Positions 10,834 to 24,455 of a stretch of 64,000 nt of DNA are shown piece by piece (the first letter of the stretch is position 1; every line of letters starts with the position of its first letter). Made by a program: the position numbers and the translations under genes. Origin of the DNA: Teratosphaeria epicoccoides (Eukaryota; Ascomycota; Dothideomycetes; Mycosphaerellales; Teratosphaeriaceae); NCBI GenBank assembly GCA_021401465.1, contig JADDMT010000051.1, forward strand, positions 142,162-206,161, written 5' to 3'. The notes below the pieces were generated by a model. The model was not told where the DNA came from, searched no databases, and saw only the letters and a list, made by a program, of their open reading frames with translations.

Positions 10834-11810
10834 GGTTCTCGGTAGTAAGGACGTAGCTTGTGCTGATGAGGCGTTTTCACATGGCACTTTTGTTAATGGC
10901 TGCGTTTGTCGCTGAACAGCATTTGAGATCTGGTGCAAACAGCACCTGCTTGTAACTTCCATCATACGTCACAAGCGTTAAAGGCTATTGCGGAGCATAC
11001 TCGGCGAGCGTGCATAGTGGTTGGTTCAAGTCCGCAGGCCATTGCGAGGGCTGCTTGAGACGTGAACGGTGCTAGTATTTCAGTATCTTCCTGCGGCGCG
11101 GTTCGCATCGAGATTGGTGTTGTGAGATCGGCTTATCGAGGCTTCACCATCCATATTGAATACCTCCATCACTTGCTGATCCAACAAGAAAATGCCAGCC
11201 GGCAAGTGAAACTCCCACAATGGTGATCCGGGGCATGACATTTGGCACCGTGACGGTACAGTCTAAGTGATCAGATGAATAGACGACAACGCAGATGCGT
11301 CCTAAGCAAGATCTTTAGGAGCCGCGGAGATAGAACGTGGAATGATTCTTTTACGTCAATGTCTCATGACGAGGTGAAGATAGGAGGTAGCAAGGGATCC
11401 TTATGTATAATTAGACCAGTCTAATATGGGTGACCGCGGATGCCTCACGTGTAGGGTTCAACGAGGTGCTTTGTCCCAGGGGAGGGTATACCTTAGCTGG
11501 GTGATAGACTGATCGTCATCCTGATTGTCACCGTTGACAATAGCCCCGCTACTGAGAGCGCCCTATCGATCCTGCATAGTTTCGTCTGGCATGTCTCCAG
11601 GCATCTCCCCTCTGAGCTTGTCGGTAGGAAGCCCAATTATGCGGGCTTGCAGTAACAGGCACAGACAGCGTATCCGGCCGTTTACTCTGGGGAAAACGTC
11701 CGGAGCAGGTTTGCGGGGGTGTTTTGAGAGCACTAGAGCTTGCAAGAAAGTGATCAGTAGGTGGAGCAAATGTGGTAGAGAGGATATATCGCATACTCGT
11801 CGCGCTTAGT
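10834..11810. other. Intergenic between dehalogenase promoter and PKS-NRPS stop
   Basis: No gene is seen in this 977-bp stretch. It holds a 14-bp perfect palindrome at 11411-11424 (TTAGACCAGTCTAA). A GGTTCAAGTCC box near 11023 resembles a tRNA T-arm, but no matching tRNA body was found. Confidence 0.4.
11411..11424. repeat. Short perfect palindrome TTAGACCAGTCTAA
   Basis: Arms TTAGAC/GTCTAA flank a CA centre. A related hairpin (TAGACCA, 10-bp loop, TGGTCTA) lies at 26283-26306 between the two convergent P450 genes. Both are in 3' flanks of cluster genes, so a transcript-end role is possible; no function is proven. Confidence 0.35.
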
Positions 11811-14800
11811 CTAAGAGCCCAAGTAAGGGAACCGTATCTTCTCTTCCTTCTGCACAATAGCCTCGAGGTAGCCAGCTATCAATGGATCTATACCAGCTGC
11901 GGTCGCACGCTCGATCCATGCGTCTATCGAAAGCTCTTCACAATCTATCTCGTGCACATCATGCATGTGCGTGCGCAGCCGCGCGACAGGCAGCCTGCGA
12001 CCGCTGGAGTGGTGAACAAACCGGACAGGCTCCGCCACATCGCCTGCAGGCCGTAGGATTTCCTGCACGATATCCTTAGCGATGGCGTTTACATCCTTGA
12101 AGTCGAAATAGCCCTCAAAATTGTCGAACCGAGGGACTGCTCGCATAGACATGGCAAACTTGAGCAGCGCATTCAGCGCGTCTTCGCTTGGCGCTCGGGA
12201 TCCTACAGGAGCGCAGGATCGATGGATGGTTACTCGAAGGCCCGTCTCGTGTGACAGTAGCTCCAGCGTGCGCTCACTGGCCCATTTCGACGCCGTGAAG
12301 CCTTCAGACCCGTCTATGGGTGGGAAACTAGTTGCAACAGACTCTGGCGGTAGATCTGTTGAGCCTGAAAGCAAAGTGACACGACTTGAGGACAGATAGT
12401 GGATGGGTATCTCCCCAGACACCGCAAGTGTAGCCAAGAAGCGTGTGGAATGCACGTTCGGCAAGCGTAACGATGAGTAGCGGTTCAGGCAGTGTCCCTC
12501 TGAGCCCGCGTGCAAGACGACATCCGCATTCTCTCTTAACACAGCTTGTTCTGCCTCCGAGAGGCCTAATGTGGGATGCGCAAGAGTGCCGACGTAGACC
12601 TTGACCTTTTCAAGAGATGCCAATCGGCCCTTTTCTTCCGCCGGCACGGCAACGCAATGCACGATGCCAACTTCGGAGCGTTGGAGAAGAGCCGTCAAAA
12701 CGGCCATCCCGACAAAGCTAGTGGATCCTGTATGTACAATCTGCAGAGTCGAACGTCCAGATGCTCTTGGCTTCCCCAACTCTGCGGCAGAGGCTGTTCC
12801 TTGCGGCGGTGACGTCTCCAAGACCCAGTCAATCTGCTCATGACTAGACAATTCTTCTCGCTTGCCGGTGCTGATTCGAGCGGCCATGCGACCGAGAGTA
12901 CTCGCTGCGTACAGGTCTATGATGGGAACATGAACGCCACTATCCTGTCTGATGGCTGCTTGAAGCCTGACAAGCATCATTGAGTTGCCACCAAGAATGA
13001 AGAAATCCGAGTCTGACCCAATGGAACTAGTCTGCGGCAGTATCTTCTGCCACAGCAGCCTGAGCTCACCCTCTGCGAGCGTCAGACGCTGTGCCTGGCT
13101 CGGTTTGGCCTGTGCGTCTGGCATTGGTATTTCTGCAATGGCCTTCCGGTCGACCTTCCCATTGACCGTGATTGGCAGGGTTTCGAGTGGAATGATCACC
13201 GATGGAATCATGTAATGCGGCAGGGGCAGATTGTTTGTGAGCTCGGTCAACTCCGCCGAGGACAAGCTCACGCCGGGTGCGAACACAGCATGAGCGACCA
13301 AGAAGGAGGGCTCCCCACGGACAGAAGCAACAGCATCAACAATTCGTCCTGAAGCCGCATGGCGGAGCTGATTCGCTACTTCATTGAGCTCGATGCGCTG
13401 GCCATGCAGCTTCACTTGATCATCGCCATCCATTCTTCCCATGAAGATGAGTTTACCATCTTCGGAAAAGCGGCCCTTGTCTCCCGTTCTGTACATTCTA
13501 TTCCATCCTTTCGCTTTATCGTCTGGACTTGCGTGCGGATCCAAAGGAAAGCTCGTGCAAGTCAATTTGTCTTGGCGTATGTAGCCAAGTGCGACGCCAG
13601 CTCCAGCGATGCATATTTCGCCTATCATGCCTGCCGGCATCGCGTGACCATGCTCGTTGATAATATAGACAGAGTAGTTCGCGAGTGTTTTACCGACTAA
13701 GCTATGTTCGTGACATAGCTTCTCATCAAACGACTCCAGTGAGATCTTCTCGAACGTCGCAGCGGCCGTAATTTCCGTCGGCCCATAGCAGTTGATCAAT
13801 TTCATCTTGGGTGCCACAAGGGTTTCGAAGTCGCGAAGTAGCTCCCTGGTTACCATCTCGCCGCCCATACATGCCTGGTGCCAGCTGCTGCAGCGGCTCA
13901 AGCTTTCGCGGCCGTGGCAAAGCATGATATGATATTCCGAGGGGGTTGCAATTGTGAAGGTGATATCCGCGGCCAACATGAGCTTTGACAGCTCTACGGG
14001 GTCGCCACGTGTCTTTGAAGAAGCCACGACGAGCGTGCCGCCGTTCGCTAATGCGCAGAAAGACTGGACAATAGACATGTCGAAGCTCAGTGAGCTTTGT
14101 TGAAGGACGGTCTCCCTCTTGATGCCCAGGTCATGTGTCTTGACGGCGAGGTGATTCCTAAAATTCGCTTGCGACAGCACAATACCTTTCGGCACGCCTA
14201 TAATCGTTAAATCATTATAGGCCAATGCTCCATGCATCTGAATCTGTACTCACCTGTAGTTCCGCTGGTGTACAATATGAAGGCAGGTTGATCAGGAACA
14301 GCGCTGTCGCGGAGCTCCGTAGCGATCGGAGACTGCGGCAAACATTCGACGTTGACAGCACCGAAAGCGAACTTGAAGTTATTGCGCAGTTCGGAAGCAG
14401 CATGATCAGTGTCCGACTGGTGCAGGAGAAGGCCAGCTCCACAGCTTTGCACCATGATGATTTGTCTGGCTCGCGGTAGTCGAGGATCCAAAGGGAGGTA
14501 CACGAGGCCGCTGATAAGTATCGCCAGCATCGAAGCAATGGAAAGGTGTGATGGTCTGCACAGAACCGCAACTGGTGTCCCGGGCTTTGCGTCGGATGCA
14601 TATATTGCGTGGACAATGGCATTGACCTTGGTCTTCAATTCTGCATAGGTCATTTTGCCAGTTTCATCCTGTATAGCTGTCCCCGATGCATACTTCACGG
14701 CCATATCAAGGAATCGTTGGGAAAGCGTGCTCGGCCAGTCGAATTGGACTCGCGGTCCTCTTCCCAGCTCGATTGCCTCCTGAACGGCTAGGGGTTGGGA

Positions 14801-17800
14801 TATCGTGCAATCCTGGATTGAAATGTTGACATCAAGGGAAAGATGCTCCAGAAGATGGATGTACAAAGTCATCAGTGATTCTGCCGCCATTTCAGTGTAC
14901 AGCTGCTTTTGTGCGGTGATTTCGAGGAGACACGTGCCATTTGACTGGTCAGTGATCCCAAACGTAAGGTCGTAAGGATTTCTTGCATCATCTGCTGAGC
15001 TGAGCAGCAGGTCGCAATTACCAAGTGGCCGCTGAAGTACGTCTCCCATGCGATAGTTGACAACGACTTGGAAAAGAGGGCTGTGACTAGGCGAGCGGGG
15101 CACTTTGAGGGCATCCAGAATATGGTCGAACGGCACACTGGAGTGCGACAACGAAGCGAGTGCCTTCTGCGATGTCCGGCGGACAAGTTCTGCGAACGAA
15201 ATGTCTTGGTACACCTCGAACTTCATAGGCAGTAGATTGAGGAAGAAGCCAACGGTCCCAGCATACCTATCGTCCGTACGGTTAGCATCCGCTACGCCAA
15301 TGCACAGACGACTCTGATCAAGAAGGTGTGCGAAGATTATCTGGACGATGGCCAGATGGAAGTGGAATGGCGTCGCTCGCAGCTTCTGGCCTGCTTGTTT
15401 GATGGCAGAAACGACGTGACTCTCGAGTCTCCGGCTGACTACGTGACTTTCAAAGTGGCGCAAAGTCTCTCGCTTTGTGACACTAGCCATTGGTAGCAGA
15501 GGCATGACTTGCGGGAGGTCGGCATGCTCTTTCCGCCAGAACTCGATATCCTCTTCGAAGGATCCAATTTCGGTGGCGCGCAACAACGCCTTCGAATAGT
15601 CAGAATAGTCAACGCATGCAGGAAGTTGTCGCGTCTGGTAGATACTGTCCAGATCTTTGAGAAAGATGTGCCAGCTGACGCCGTCCAGGACAATGTGGTG
15701 GTAGCCGAATATGAGCACGTGGTGATCAGGTAGCTCCACTATCGTCGCTCCAAATGCACGACCATGCTCAAGGTCCCAGACTGTATTCTTGAGAGCAGCA
15801 TACTCTCGATGCACAGCGGACTCGTCTCCATTCTCGAGAAACTTGGGAGTCCAAGAGGGCGCAGCAAGGATACCTTGCATGAGTGAACCCTTCTCGTCTT
15901 CAAAGAACATCGTCCGCAATGAGCTGTGCCGCCTGTAGACACTTGCCAACGCAAGTCTCAATTGAGCGACGTTGAGAGGTCCGTGGATTCCATAGGCCAC
16001 AGTCACATTGTACGTTGTTCGATCGGCCAGGTACTTGGTTAAAAACCAGAGACGCGACTGTGCGTAGGACGCAGGATGTTGCTCATATATGAGCGGTGGT
16101 GATGACGAGTTCGAAGCGTCAAAGGTTTCCAGTGAAGTTGTGACGTCCGTGAGGCTTGTGTCGGCGGTACTCGATAGTCCTGTAGAGAGCTCAAAGCTGC
16201 TGTCTGCGAAGTGACTCGTCATTGATGGTATGCTCAGGCTTTCACTGCCAGCTTCTGAAGGTGGCGTCTCAGCCTGGGCGCCTGCTAAACTTCCTGGAGG
16301 TGTTTCAAGTCGAGCACGCTCATCGTAAATTTTGACGTTGGCCGCTTTCGGGGACTGTGAGAGACCTGGTGGATTCAACCTGGATGCCAGGAATCTTTTT
16401 GTGGCCTCGGCACAGAGCTCAGCCACGGTATCTCCCGAAAGGACTTTAAGGACGGGTAGGTCTACTTGCAATTCTTTCGAAAACCAGCCTCTTATCTCGA
16501 TGGCGAGCAGCGAATCGCAACCCAGGTCAAGAAGCGGAACGTTGACATTTACACTGCCTGACGGCAATTGCATCATGGCCTCCAATTTGCGTGAAAAGCA
16601 CGCTTCTACCACTTTCGTACTTGCATCTTCTGTTCCTGCATCCTCCACTTCTTGGCGCAGATTGGTGGATCCCACGCGTACGTTAGATTGATGTTCCCTG
16701 CTGGCCTCTATACGCACGTAGTGTGACATACGGGGGTTACCTTCCCATGGTGGGCGGACATCAGCGAGAGCTGACTTAGAAAAGGGCTCTAGACCAACGA
16801 TGAGGTCGTTTTCATGACGAGAACCAGCCTCGCCTCCTAGAATAGCCTGCGCAAAAGAGTGGTGCAGATCAGATTCCGAAAGCGGCATAAAAAACAGCCT
16901 GCGAAGTCGTTCTTCCATAGCCACACCGGTCTTTGCCACGTACCCGATGTCTGTGACCAACCCAATATGTAGGACGGATCCTGCCAGGCCCTGTTGGCGC
17001 CGTCGAGCAACCAGGCTTGACATGAACAGATTCGCCGCGTGATAATTGGACTGACCAGCATTCCCAATTATGCTAGCAAGTGAAGAAAGGAGGATGAAGA
17101 AGTCGAGGGGCTCGTTTCCAAAAGCTTCATTCAGAATGCGAGAGCCTTCGACCTTGGGCCGCAAGCACGTCTCCATACTCTGGACGTCCATATCCAAGAA
17201 TAGCTTGTCGGAGAGGACCATGCTCGCATTGCACACGCCCGCGATACGTGGCATGCTCGAACGAAGCTTAGCGAGCAGGGATCGTACAGATTCTTCATCC
17301 GCCACGTCGGCGGAGAACACTTGAACGTTCACGCCCTGTCGCTCCATATCTTCGATCCAGGCCCGATTCACAGCTGGTTTGCGACTTGCCAAAGCTATAT
17401 GTCGTGCGCCGCTCTTGACCATCCAACGACTCAACGAAAGGCCCATTTCTCCCGTCATTCCTACCAAGAGGTAGGTGGATGCCGGAGATAGCAGCTTCGT
17501 CGTGTCCAGGGTGGGTGTGCGAATGGTCAGCACGTCCGGGCTGGTCCAGTCGGTGATTGTGTGTGGTGCCAACGCCATCAATGGTCTGGAGCTAGCTTCT
17601 TGTGCCCGGACAACCAACAAATCTTGGCATCCAGAGAGTTGCAACTGCTTTTGCTCGGTAACAGAACGAAGTTGCACGTCGCTTTCCAGCAAGTTCACAA
17701 GATCTTGAGTTGTTAGAACGAGGGTGCTAAACGGCAATAATGATACAAGCCTAGACCCAGTTGACTTCGAGAAATCTACAAAAGCGTTCACGTCATGAGG

Positions 17801-20800
17801 CAATTGCCGCTTTAAGCTTCTTTCAGTTGAGGCTGGATGTATGACACAGTATCTCTCCGTGGATGACCCGTTCCGGAACGTCGTAAAGAAGAGGTTCTGC
17901 TTTGGAGGCCTGGCAACAGACGTGATGGCCATCAACAGCGGCTCGGACGCCTCATGAATCACAATCGTCCCTTGCTTGGGAAGCCAGTCCAACAACTGGA
18001 GCGCGATGAAGTTAAAGCCCACGTTCCAAAGTAGCCTTGGAGATACCGGCTCAGGGTGATCGATATTGACGAGCCTGTCCCCTGGAAGATGTAGAATAGA
18101 CATGTTCCGCGAACTTAGCGCCAGTGCCAGCTGACCAGAGGCTTGTTCGGTGCCTATGCTCAGATACATGGCAACACTCTCCGAAGCTGCAAGCAGCATG
18201 GTGTACATGACCTGCAATGTGGCGCTGCCGGGCTGTTGCTTTCCAGCCGTCGCAACTGTTGGATCCAGAGCCAGCTCAAGACCGGCGTCGCATGATCGCA
18301 TCTCCAGACAATGTTCTCGTGCAGAGACTTGTAGTCCAATGAACCGTCGACTCGCGTTGTACACACAATTCAATCTTTCGTGTGGCTGTACCCGAGGTAT
18401 CCAGACCTCGTCGTCAACTATGTTGATCTCTGGCTCTGCGACCAACAAGCGATCAGGATCCTTCGATTCACGGTCTGAAGTGATTTGCAAGCGTAAGAAT
18501 GCGTGCACAATGCCTCTCGCATCATTGACTACATTGCGGCTGCCATCGAGGTCGACAAACTGGAGGCAAAGGTCTGGAATCTCTGTTGCAAGCGCTCTGC
18601 CCACTCCGACCATCATATTGGACTCCGGTGACGCCGAACGCCGGCCGCTTGTCACCCAGAGAAGTTTCCGTGCGCTTGCGAAGATGCTCTTCAATGCTGA
18701 CAATTTTCGCTCCGTAACGCCGTTGACGAATAGAGGCTGCTCGAGCTCTTGCAGGAACAAGACAGAGCTGCGCGGCCCAAGGCTGTCGCTGTGTAAAGCA
18801 TCAAGGTCTTTGATGATCTTCGTCCTGTGGTTCCACGGTTTGAGCAGTTTTCGAATTTCATTGACGAGGCGTGATCCTGACAGCGTCTTGCCTCCGAAGA
18901 CTGCGAGGTTTTGTGGCACTTCGAGATCATCAAGATGTAGCAGTGGTTCTCTCAGCCTTTCAAGTGTCTCGTCGATTGCTTGGGACACCATTAGTGAGAA
19001 AGAATGCCGTGATTCATCCTGCATGTCATGCATGATATGGTCGACGCCAGAAAATCCAGTATCGCGGAGAAGTTCGTCCCAGTCCATCTCAGAGATTGCA
19101 GGCGACATTCTGCGACCCTCAGGCGCACCGTACCACCATCCGGGCAACCCTCCCATAATGAACTGCGTTCTCAAAATCTGCAAGCCAGTGATTTCCATGA
19201 GTATGAGGTAGCCTCCAGGCTTCAAGAGGGATCGAACATTTCGCATGGTCTCGTTGAGGCATCTCGTAGCGTGCAGAACGTTCGAAGCAATGACAATATC
19301 GTAGCAATGATACTCAAAGCCCTGCGCGCTTACATCCTTCTCGATGTCAAGGACTTTGAATGTCATACTGTTGGAATACTCCGCAAAGGTGTCTGCGGCC
19401 TTGGTGAAGAAGCCCGTGGAGACGTCAGTGAAAGTGTATGATGCGTATTTGCAACCAATAGATGCAAGAACGCTGCGGGTCGTACCACCAGTGCCCGCCC
19501 CTACCTCCAATAGCTTGGCTTGTGGGTACTTTGTGGAAATCTGCTTGACTGTCTCGGAGATGGCGGTGTTGATATGCGAGAATCCATAGCCTTCCAGATA
19601 AAACCGATTTAGCAAGTCGTCCTGGAGCATCACCTCCAGGAGTTGGGTGTCACTTGTAAGCACCGAGTATAAGTTCTGACCAACGGCGTGTATGAGACGC
19701 ATGTCTGCTCTGTCCTCATATGGCCTGGAAATCGCGTCAATTTTCATTTCCGAGTCGTCCAGCCATTCCGGCTTTGTGACTGGATGCATGCCATCCCGTG
19801 TAGCATGAATTGCTGCGTTAGCCACATTTACCATCAGGCGATGGTGGTGCTTGCAAGTCTCGAGCTCATCTGGCGTCAAAGTCGTAATCAATCTCTGCCA
19901 GTAGAACAATGAAGTCCTGTCAAGAGCTTCGACCAGGTCATGGTCGTCCTGCATTCGGGGCTCTGTGTTCCCATTTGTGAGTCCAGATGCAATATCCTTC
20001 GTCCAGACTGTGCTCGAAAATAACAGCTTATCATTCTCTGGCGACGGTTCTGATACTGCCTGCATGACGATGCCTTCGACTTGGAGTAAGGCGCCAGCCG
20101 AGTTTCCGGCATAGATGCTGATGTCACCGGCAAGACGTGTCGACGTTGCGGTCTCGACGAAGGCGTCCATTTCCATGTCAACGACGCTGTTTGGCGCCGT
20201 GAAATCAGCAGCAGCATTGAGGGACAGCCTCTTGATCTGTACTGGCAGATAAGGCGCCCAAATCTGACCACTGGCCGGAGACGAAAATGCCACGTAGAGT
20301 GACTGAAAAGCTACATCCAGGAGCCCCGGATGTATCAAGTACTCGGATCCGACGTCCGAGCCATTCCACGATGCAGAGACTGCAGCGCTTCCGAGTGACC
20401 TACACGCACCTTTCATTTGACAGAAAAGCCCTTGGTAGTCCAAGCCCACTTTGGCCATTGCTGTGTAAAATCTTCCAACATCGACAGGCACCATATCTGG
20501 CGCTGACGCTTGTCTTGGCGGGAGAGAACTGTCAGATGGCTGGCCGAAGACAAGTCGTATCCGACCTGTACAAGTTGTTACCAGACCAAGCCGGCCAGCC
20601 TCATCGGAGCACGATAAGCAAGAGAAATCGGCAACAAGAGTCTCTTTGCTTCCAAGATGCTCGATTATGCTGCAGCTGAAAACTAATTCCACACCAGCTG
20701 AATTATCAGGAATGACGATGGCTCGCTTCAATTCGACGCTCTCCAGCTGGTACAACGTGATCGGGCGGTCCCCAGCCATCTGTCTTGCAGCTTCCAAGGC

Positions 20801-23776
20801 CATAACAACGTACGCTGCTCCAGGAAAAAGAATCTGGCCCTGGAAGACGTGCTGTCTCAGCCATGCGATCTCTTCGTTTCGCAGGAAATTCCTCCACCGA
20901 GGACTGTCGTCTGAGTCGTCAGCCATCCTACGGCCCAAGAGCTCATGAGCGTAATCTTGCTGAAGGCGGTATCTCCGCGAGATTCGCGACTCCTTCCAGA
21001 ATTCCTGCCGATGATCCCAGGCATAAGTAGGTAGATCTTTGACGGTCGTAGCTTTTGGTAGACTGAAAGCAGAGCGATATGCGCTGAAATTGACATGATT
21101 TGGTCCAAGTAGCGACCATAGGAATCCAACAGCACCCGACAAAGCTTCCACTTCGCTGTCTCCGCGGCGCATCAGTCCAGCATAAGCTGGTGCGTAGCCT
21201 AATGCACTTTTTAGTGTCTGCTCTGTTGGCCCTTTGAGCGCAGGATGTGGGCCAATTTCTAGCACCATGTCAAAAGGGCCGCCATTCCAGATCGACGACT
21301 CAATCGCTTGTGAGAAAAGGACCGGATTGCGCATGTTGTCAACCCAATACTGATCTCGAAGCTCGGAAAAGTCGTCCGGGTAAGGATCGCCGTAGACGCT
21401 TGATATCCAAGTACAGTCTTCACGTGCAGGTAGGATGTTGATTCGACATGCCCTTAGGGACTGGAGATACGGAATGCTGCAGGGATCCATGTGATGTGAG
21501 TGATAAGCCGTATGTGTATGGAGAATGCGCGCAAAGACTTTGTCCTGGTCAAGCAAGGCCTTAGCCTCCTCGATGGCGTCTTCGTCACCCGACAGTGTAA
21601 CGCTCGCCGGCGAATTACTTGCCGCGACGACGATGCGATCTTGAAAAGCTGCTTTTGATAAGAAGAGACACGCATCGCTGTGAGACATGCCAACAGCCAT
21701 CATCTTGCCGGATTTTCCATGTGCGCCACAAGCCAGCGTGCTTGCGTGCAGGCCACGATAGTATGAGATTTGCATTGCCGCTGCTTCACTAATAATGCCA
21801 GCTGCACATGCAGCGGCAATCTCGCCCGATGAGTGACCCACGACAGCGTGCAGCCTGATACTCGCACGTTGGAGGATTGACAGTAATCCTAGCTGTACGG
21901 CAGTGCAAAGTGGTTGTGCTATGGCAGCCTCTGACACTCTGGATACCGGCTCTTCGGCCATCAGCTCGGCCATTAGAGACCAGGCCGGTGGATCTGAGAG
22001 AGCTGCTAGAACGGCTTCACATGCTTCTATGCATTCGCGAAAGATCGGTGAAGTCTCCACAAGTCCCTTGCCCATTGACGCCCATTGAGCACCTTGCCCG
22101 GTGAAGACGCCAAGGATGCCTGGCTCTTCGTGAGGGGTTTGAGGCCTTTTCTGAGCTTCTGTGACAGTACTTCCGCTAGCCGATGGATTGGATACGAAAC
22201 GATCCATGAAATGCAGCAGTCTATCCTTATTAGAGCCCGAGAAGAATGTCCTGCATGGGAAAACGGAGCGGCTTTTCTGCAGAGTCCATCCTGCATCTTC
22301 AAGGTCCAAGTGCGGATGACAACGTATATGGTCTCGAAAGTTTGCTACAGAGGCGACAAGAGACGTATTCGAGTTCGCAGAGAACACTAGTGGCCCAATG
22401 AAGGACGAATCTCCCGAGGACTGCGGAAGGCTTTTCTGCGGCTTTACCGGACAAAAGCTCTCGACCAGGCAGTGCGCGTTCGTGCCACCAAATCCAAAAC
22501 TGTTGACACTGACTCGCAAAGGTAAGTCTTCAGGTGACGGCCAAGGCAGCGCCTTCGTAGGTATTGTCAGATTCTCATAGAAAGGACTAATGTCGGGGTT
22601 GAGCTCGTTAAAGTGAAGATTTGGCGGGATGGTTCGATGTTTGATGGCGAGAAGCGCCTTCAAGACCCCTGCTAGGCCGGCACAGCCTTCAGTGTGACCT
22701 ATGACAGTCTTGATAGAGCCGACGTAGAGCTGGCTGGTTGGCGGCTGAGGTGCACTGGTCGAAGATCCTTGAGGAAAGAAGGCCTCCCTGATGGCCTGTG
22801 CCTCTACTGGATCGCCAGCCAAAGTGCCGGTTCCGTGACACTCGAAAAATTGGCATCTGTCAGCAACAGGGTCGAGACCTGCTTTGTGGTATGTTTGTCG
22901 AATCAGGTTGGCCTGCGCAGAAAAGCTCGGGTTTGTAATACCTTTGGGCGAGCGACCATCCGAGTTGACACAAATCTCTCGGACAATGCCTTCGATGAGA
23001 TCATCATCTGCCAGAGCCTGAGCAAGGGTCTTGAGAATGACAGCTGCAAAGCCTTCTCCACGCGCATATCCATTAGCATCTTTGTCCCACATCCTGCAGC
23101 GCGAATCTGCTGAGAGCATGTGGAGCTTAGATTCAGCAATGTACATGGAAGAGTCTAATATGAGATTCGCACCCGCAACTACCGCGGTGCTCGCATCTCC
23201 ATTTCGTAAACCCTGGACCGCTTGATGAAGGGCCACTAACGAGCTTGAGCATGCGGTATCTGTTGTCACTGAGGCTCCCTTCAAGTTGAAAAAATAGGAT
23301 ATCCTGTTCGACAGAATGCTTCGTGTCGTGCCAGTGGCATGGTGGGAGAGCATTGCCTCCGGGTCGCGTAATTGGATATCCGAATAGTCAGCGTTCATGG
23401 CGCCAACATGGACAGAAGTCTGCGATCCTGAAACATCCTCGAGTCGATATCCCGCAGTCTCAAAAGCTTCGTACACAGTCTCAAGCAAAATCCTTTGTTG
23501 TGGATCCATGCCTTCGGCTTCTTTTGGGCTAATTTTGAAGAACGAGGCATCGAAGAGCCTGCAATCCTCGGACAGAAGATATGCGTGACCCTGGACATCA
23601 GTGGCGCCGTGATGTTCACCATTTGGATTGTAAAAGCGAGAGAGATTGAGTCTGTCGGGTGGAATTTTGGTGTCAAGATCTCTGGGCTCGTGTAACAGGT
23701 CCCAGAGCTTAGACGGTGAAGATGCTCCTCCAGGGAAGCGACAGGCGGCGCCAATGATGGCGATCGGTTGAGCCAT
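11811..23776 (-). CDS. Hybrid polyketide synthase - nonribosomal peptide synthetase with Dieckmann-type terminal domain
   Basis: Two exons (23776-14254, 14197-11811) with a 56-bp intron inside core A3 of the adenylation domain; splicing restores SGTTGVPKG and gives 3969 residues. Order: KS (1-425; Cys176 in DTACSSS, ECHGTGT, His in IGHTEG), AT (about 550-870; GHSSGE), DH (about 945-1240; HVFQGQILFP, Asp in LLDVAFQ), C-methyltransferase (about 1380-1600; VGAGTGGTT), a degenerate ER-like region, KR (about 2090-2290; SNYHAAN), ACP (Ser in LGCDSL, about 2417), C (HHIVLDG, about 2690), A (about 3010-3500), T (LGGNS, about 3576), reductase-like R* (about 3660-3969). R* lacks the usual Tyr (GFTASKW instead of GYxxSKW) and has GSTSFVG for GxxGxxG, so redox release is unlikely and tetramate-forming Dieckmann release is expected. 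The absent ER is presumably supplied by the product of 28610-29730. The amino-acid substrate is not assigned. Confidence 0.93.
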
Positions 23777-24455
23777 TGTAGATGGGACGGAACACAGTGA
23801 CGAATCTGCTTCGCGAAGCTCAAGGCTTCAAATCTGGTGAATGTGTCCACGTGACGATCCTACCTGGCACTGTCCGCCGACGCTGCTTGGCGTTGTAGCG
23901 TATATGCTTCACCCAAGAATGGAAACGCAAGCCCAGGCCTACCCAGAGGACAGTGGCGAAGCCAGAATAATTTGCCGTGTTCCCGCCGCACTGTCGCCGC
24001 ATGGTCGCTGCATGTCTTTGGGGAGCCCGCTGCGGAGATGGCTTGCATCCCAAGGCGGCGGGCTCGTCCCAAGCTGACATGAGATTTTTCAGCATCTTGA
24101 CAAACCGAAGGATGCGTACCGGTCAACATTGATTAGCCGCGCGGTGTTTTCGGAGAGCGGCAATTTCCGTGCAGTCCGCTATCCGCTCTCCGTCGATGAA
24201 GCGAGTTGCAAGGATGTCCGCCCCGAAGGCCGAGCCGCCCTCGGCAATTTCACGTCATCAGACGAACCGGGCCAGAGATTGGGAATGTCCCTATTGGTTC
24301 GAGCCCACGTTGCGAGAAACATAGAGGCCCAGTCCAGCCGTTGCTGCTGAGAAAGGGAGTGTGTGTGTTATCCAGCGATATCCTCAGAGCGACGCCAGCA
24401 CTGCGTTCCTTTGATTCAACAATCGCTGTCAAACCGACGGCGATATTTCGACGCA
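23777..24455. promoter_or_regulatory. Divergent promoter of PKS-NRPS and P450
   Basis: This 679-bp region lies between two divergent cluster genes. It contains a perfect 10-bp inverted repeat CGGAGAGCGG/CCGCTCTCCG (24151-24160 and 24183-24192). Between the arms, CCG-TGCAGT-CCG (24167-24178) has the 6-bp spacing seen in the other cluster promoters, and further CCG triplets follow at 4-bp spacing. Such CGG triplet arrays are typical Zn2Cys6 binding sites; binding here is inferred. Confidence 0.55.

Noticed and set aside
10990..11060. Possible tRNA (GGTTCAAGTCC box near 11023)
   Set aside because: No A box, anticodon stem or acceptor stem pairs could be found around it.
18150..19211. 353-codon plus-strand frame inside the PKS-NRPS
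   Set aside because: It is antisense to the methyltransferase and adjacent region of a clearly coding gene, has no domain and only low-complexity Ser/Arg content.
24290..24310. GGTTCGAGCCC box resembling a tRNA T-arm
   Set aside because: No matching tRNA body; the site lies in the divergent promoter of the cluster.
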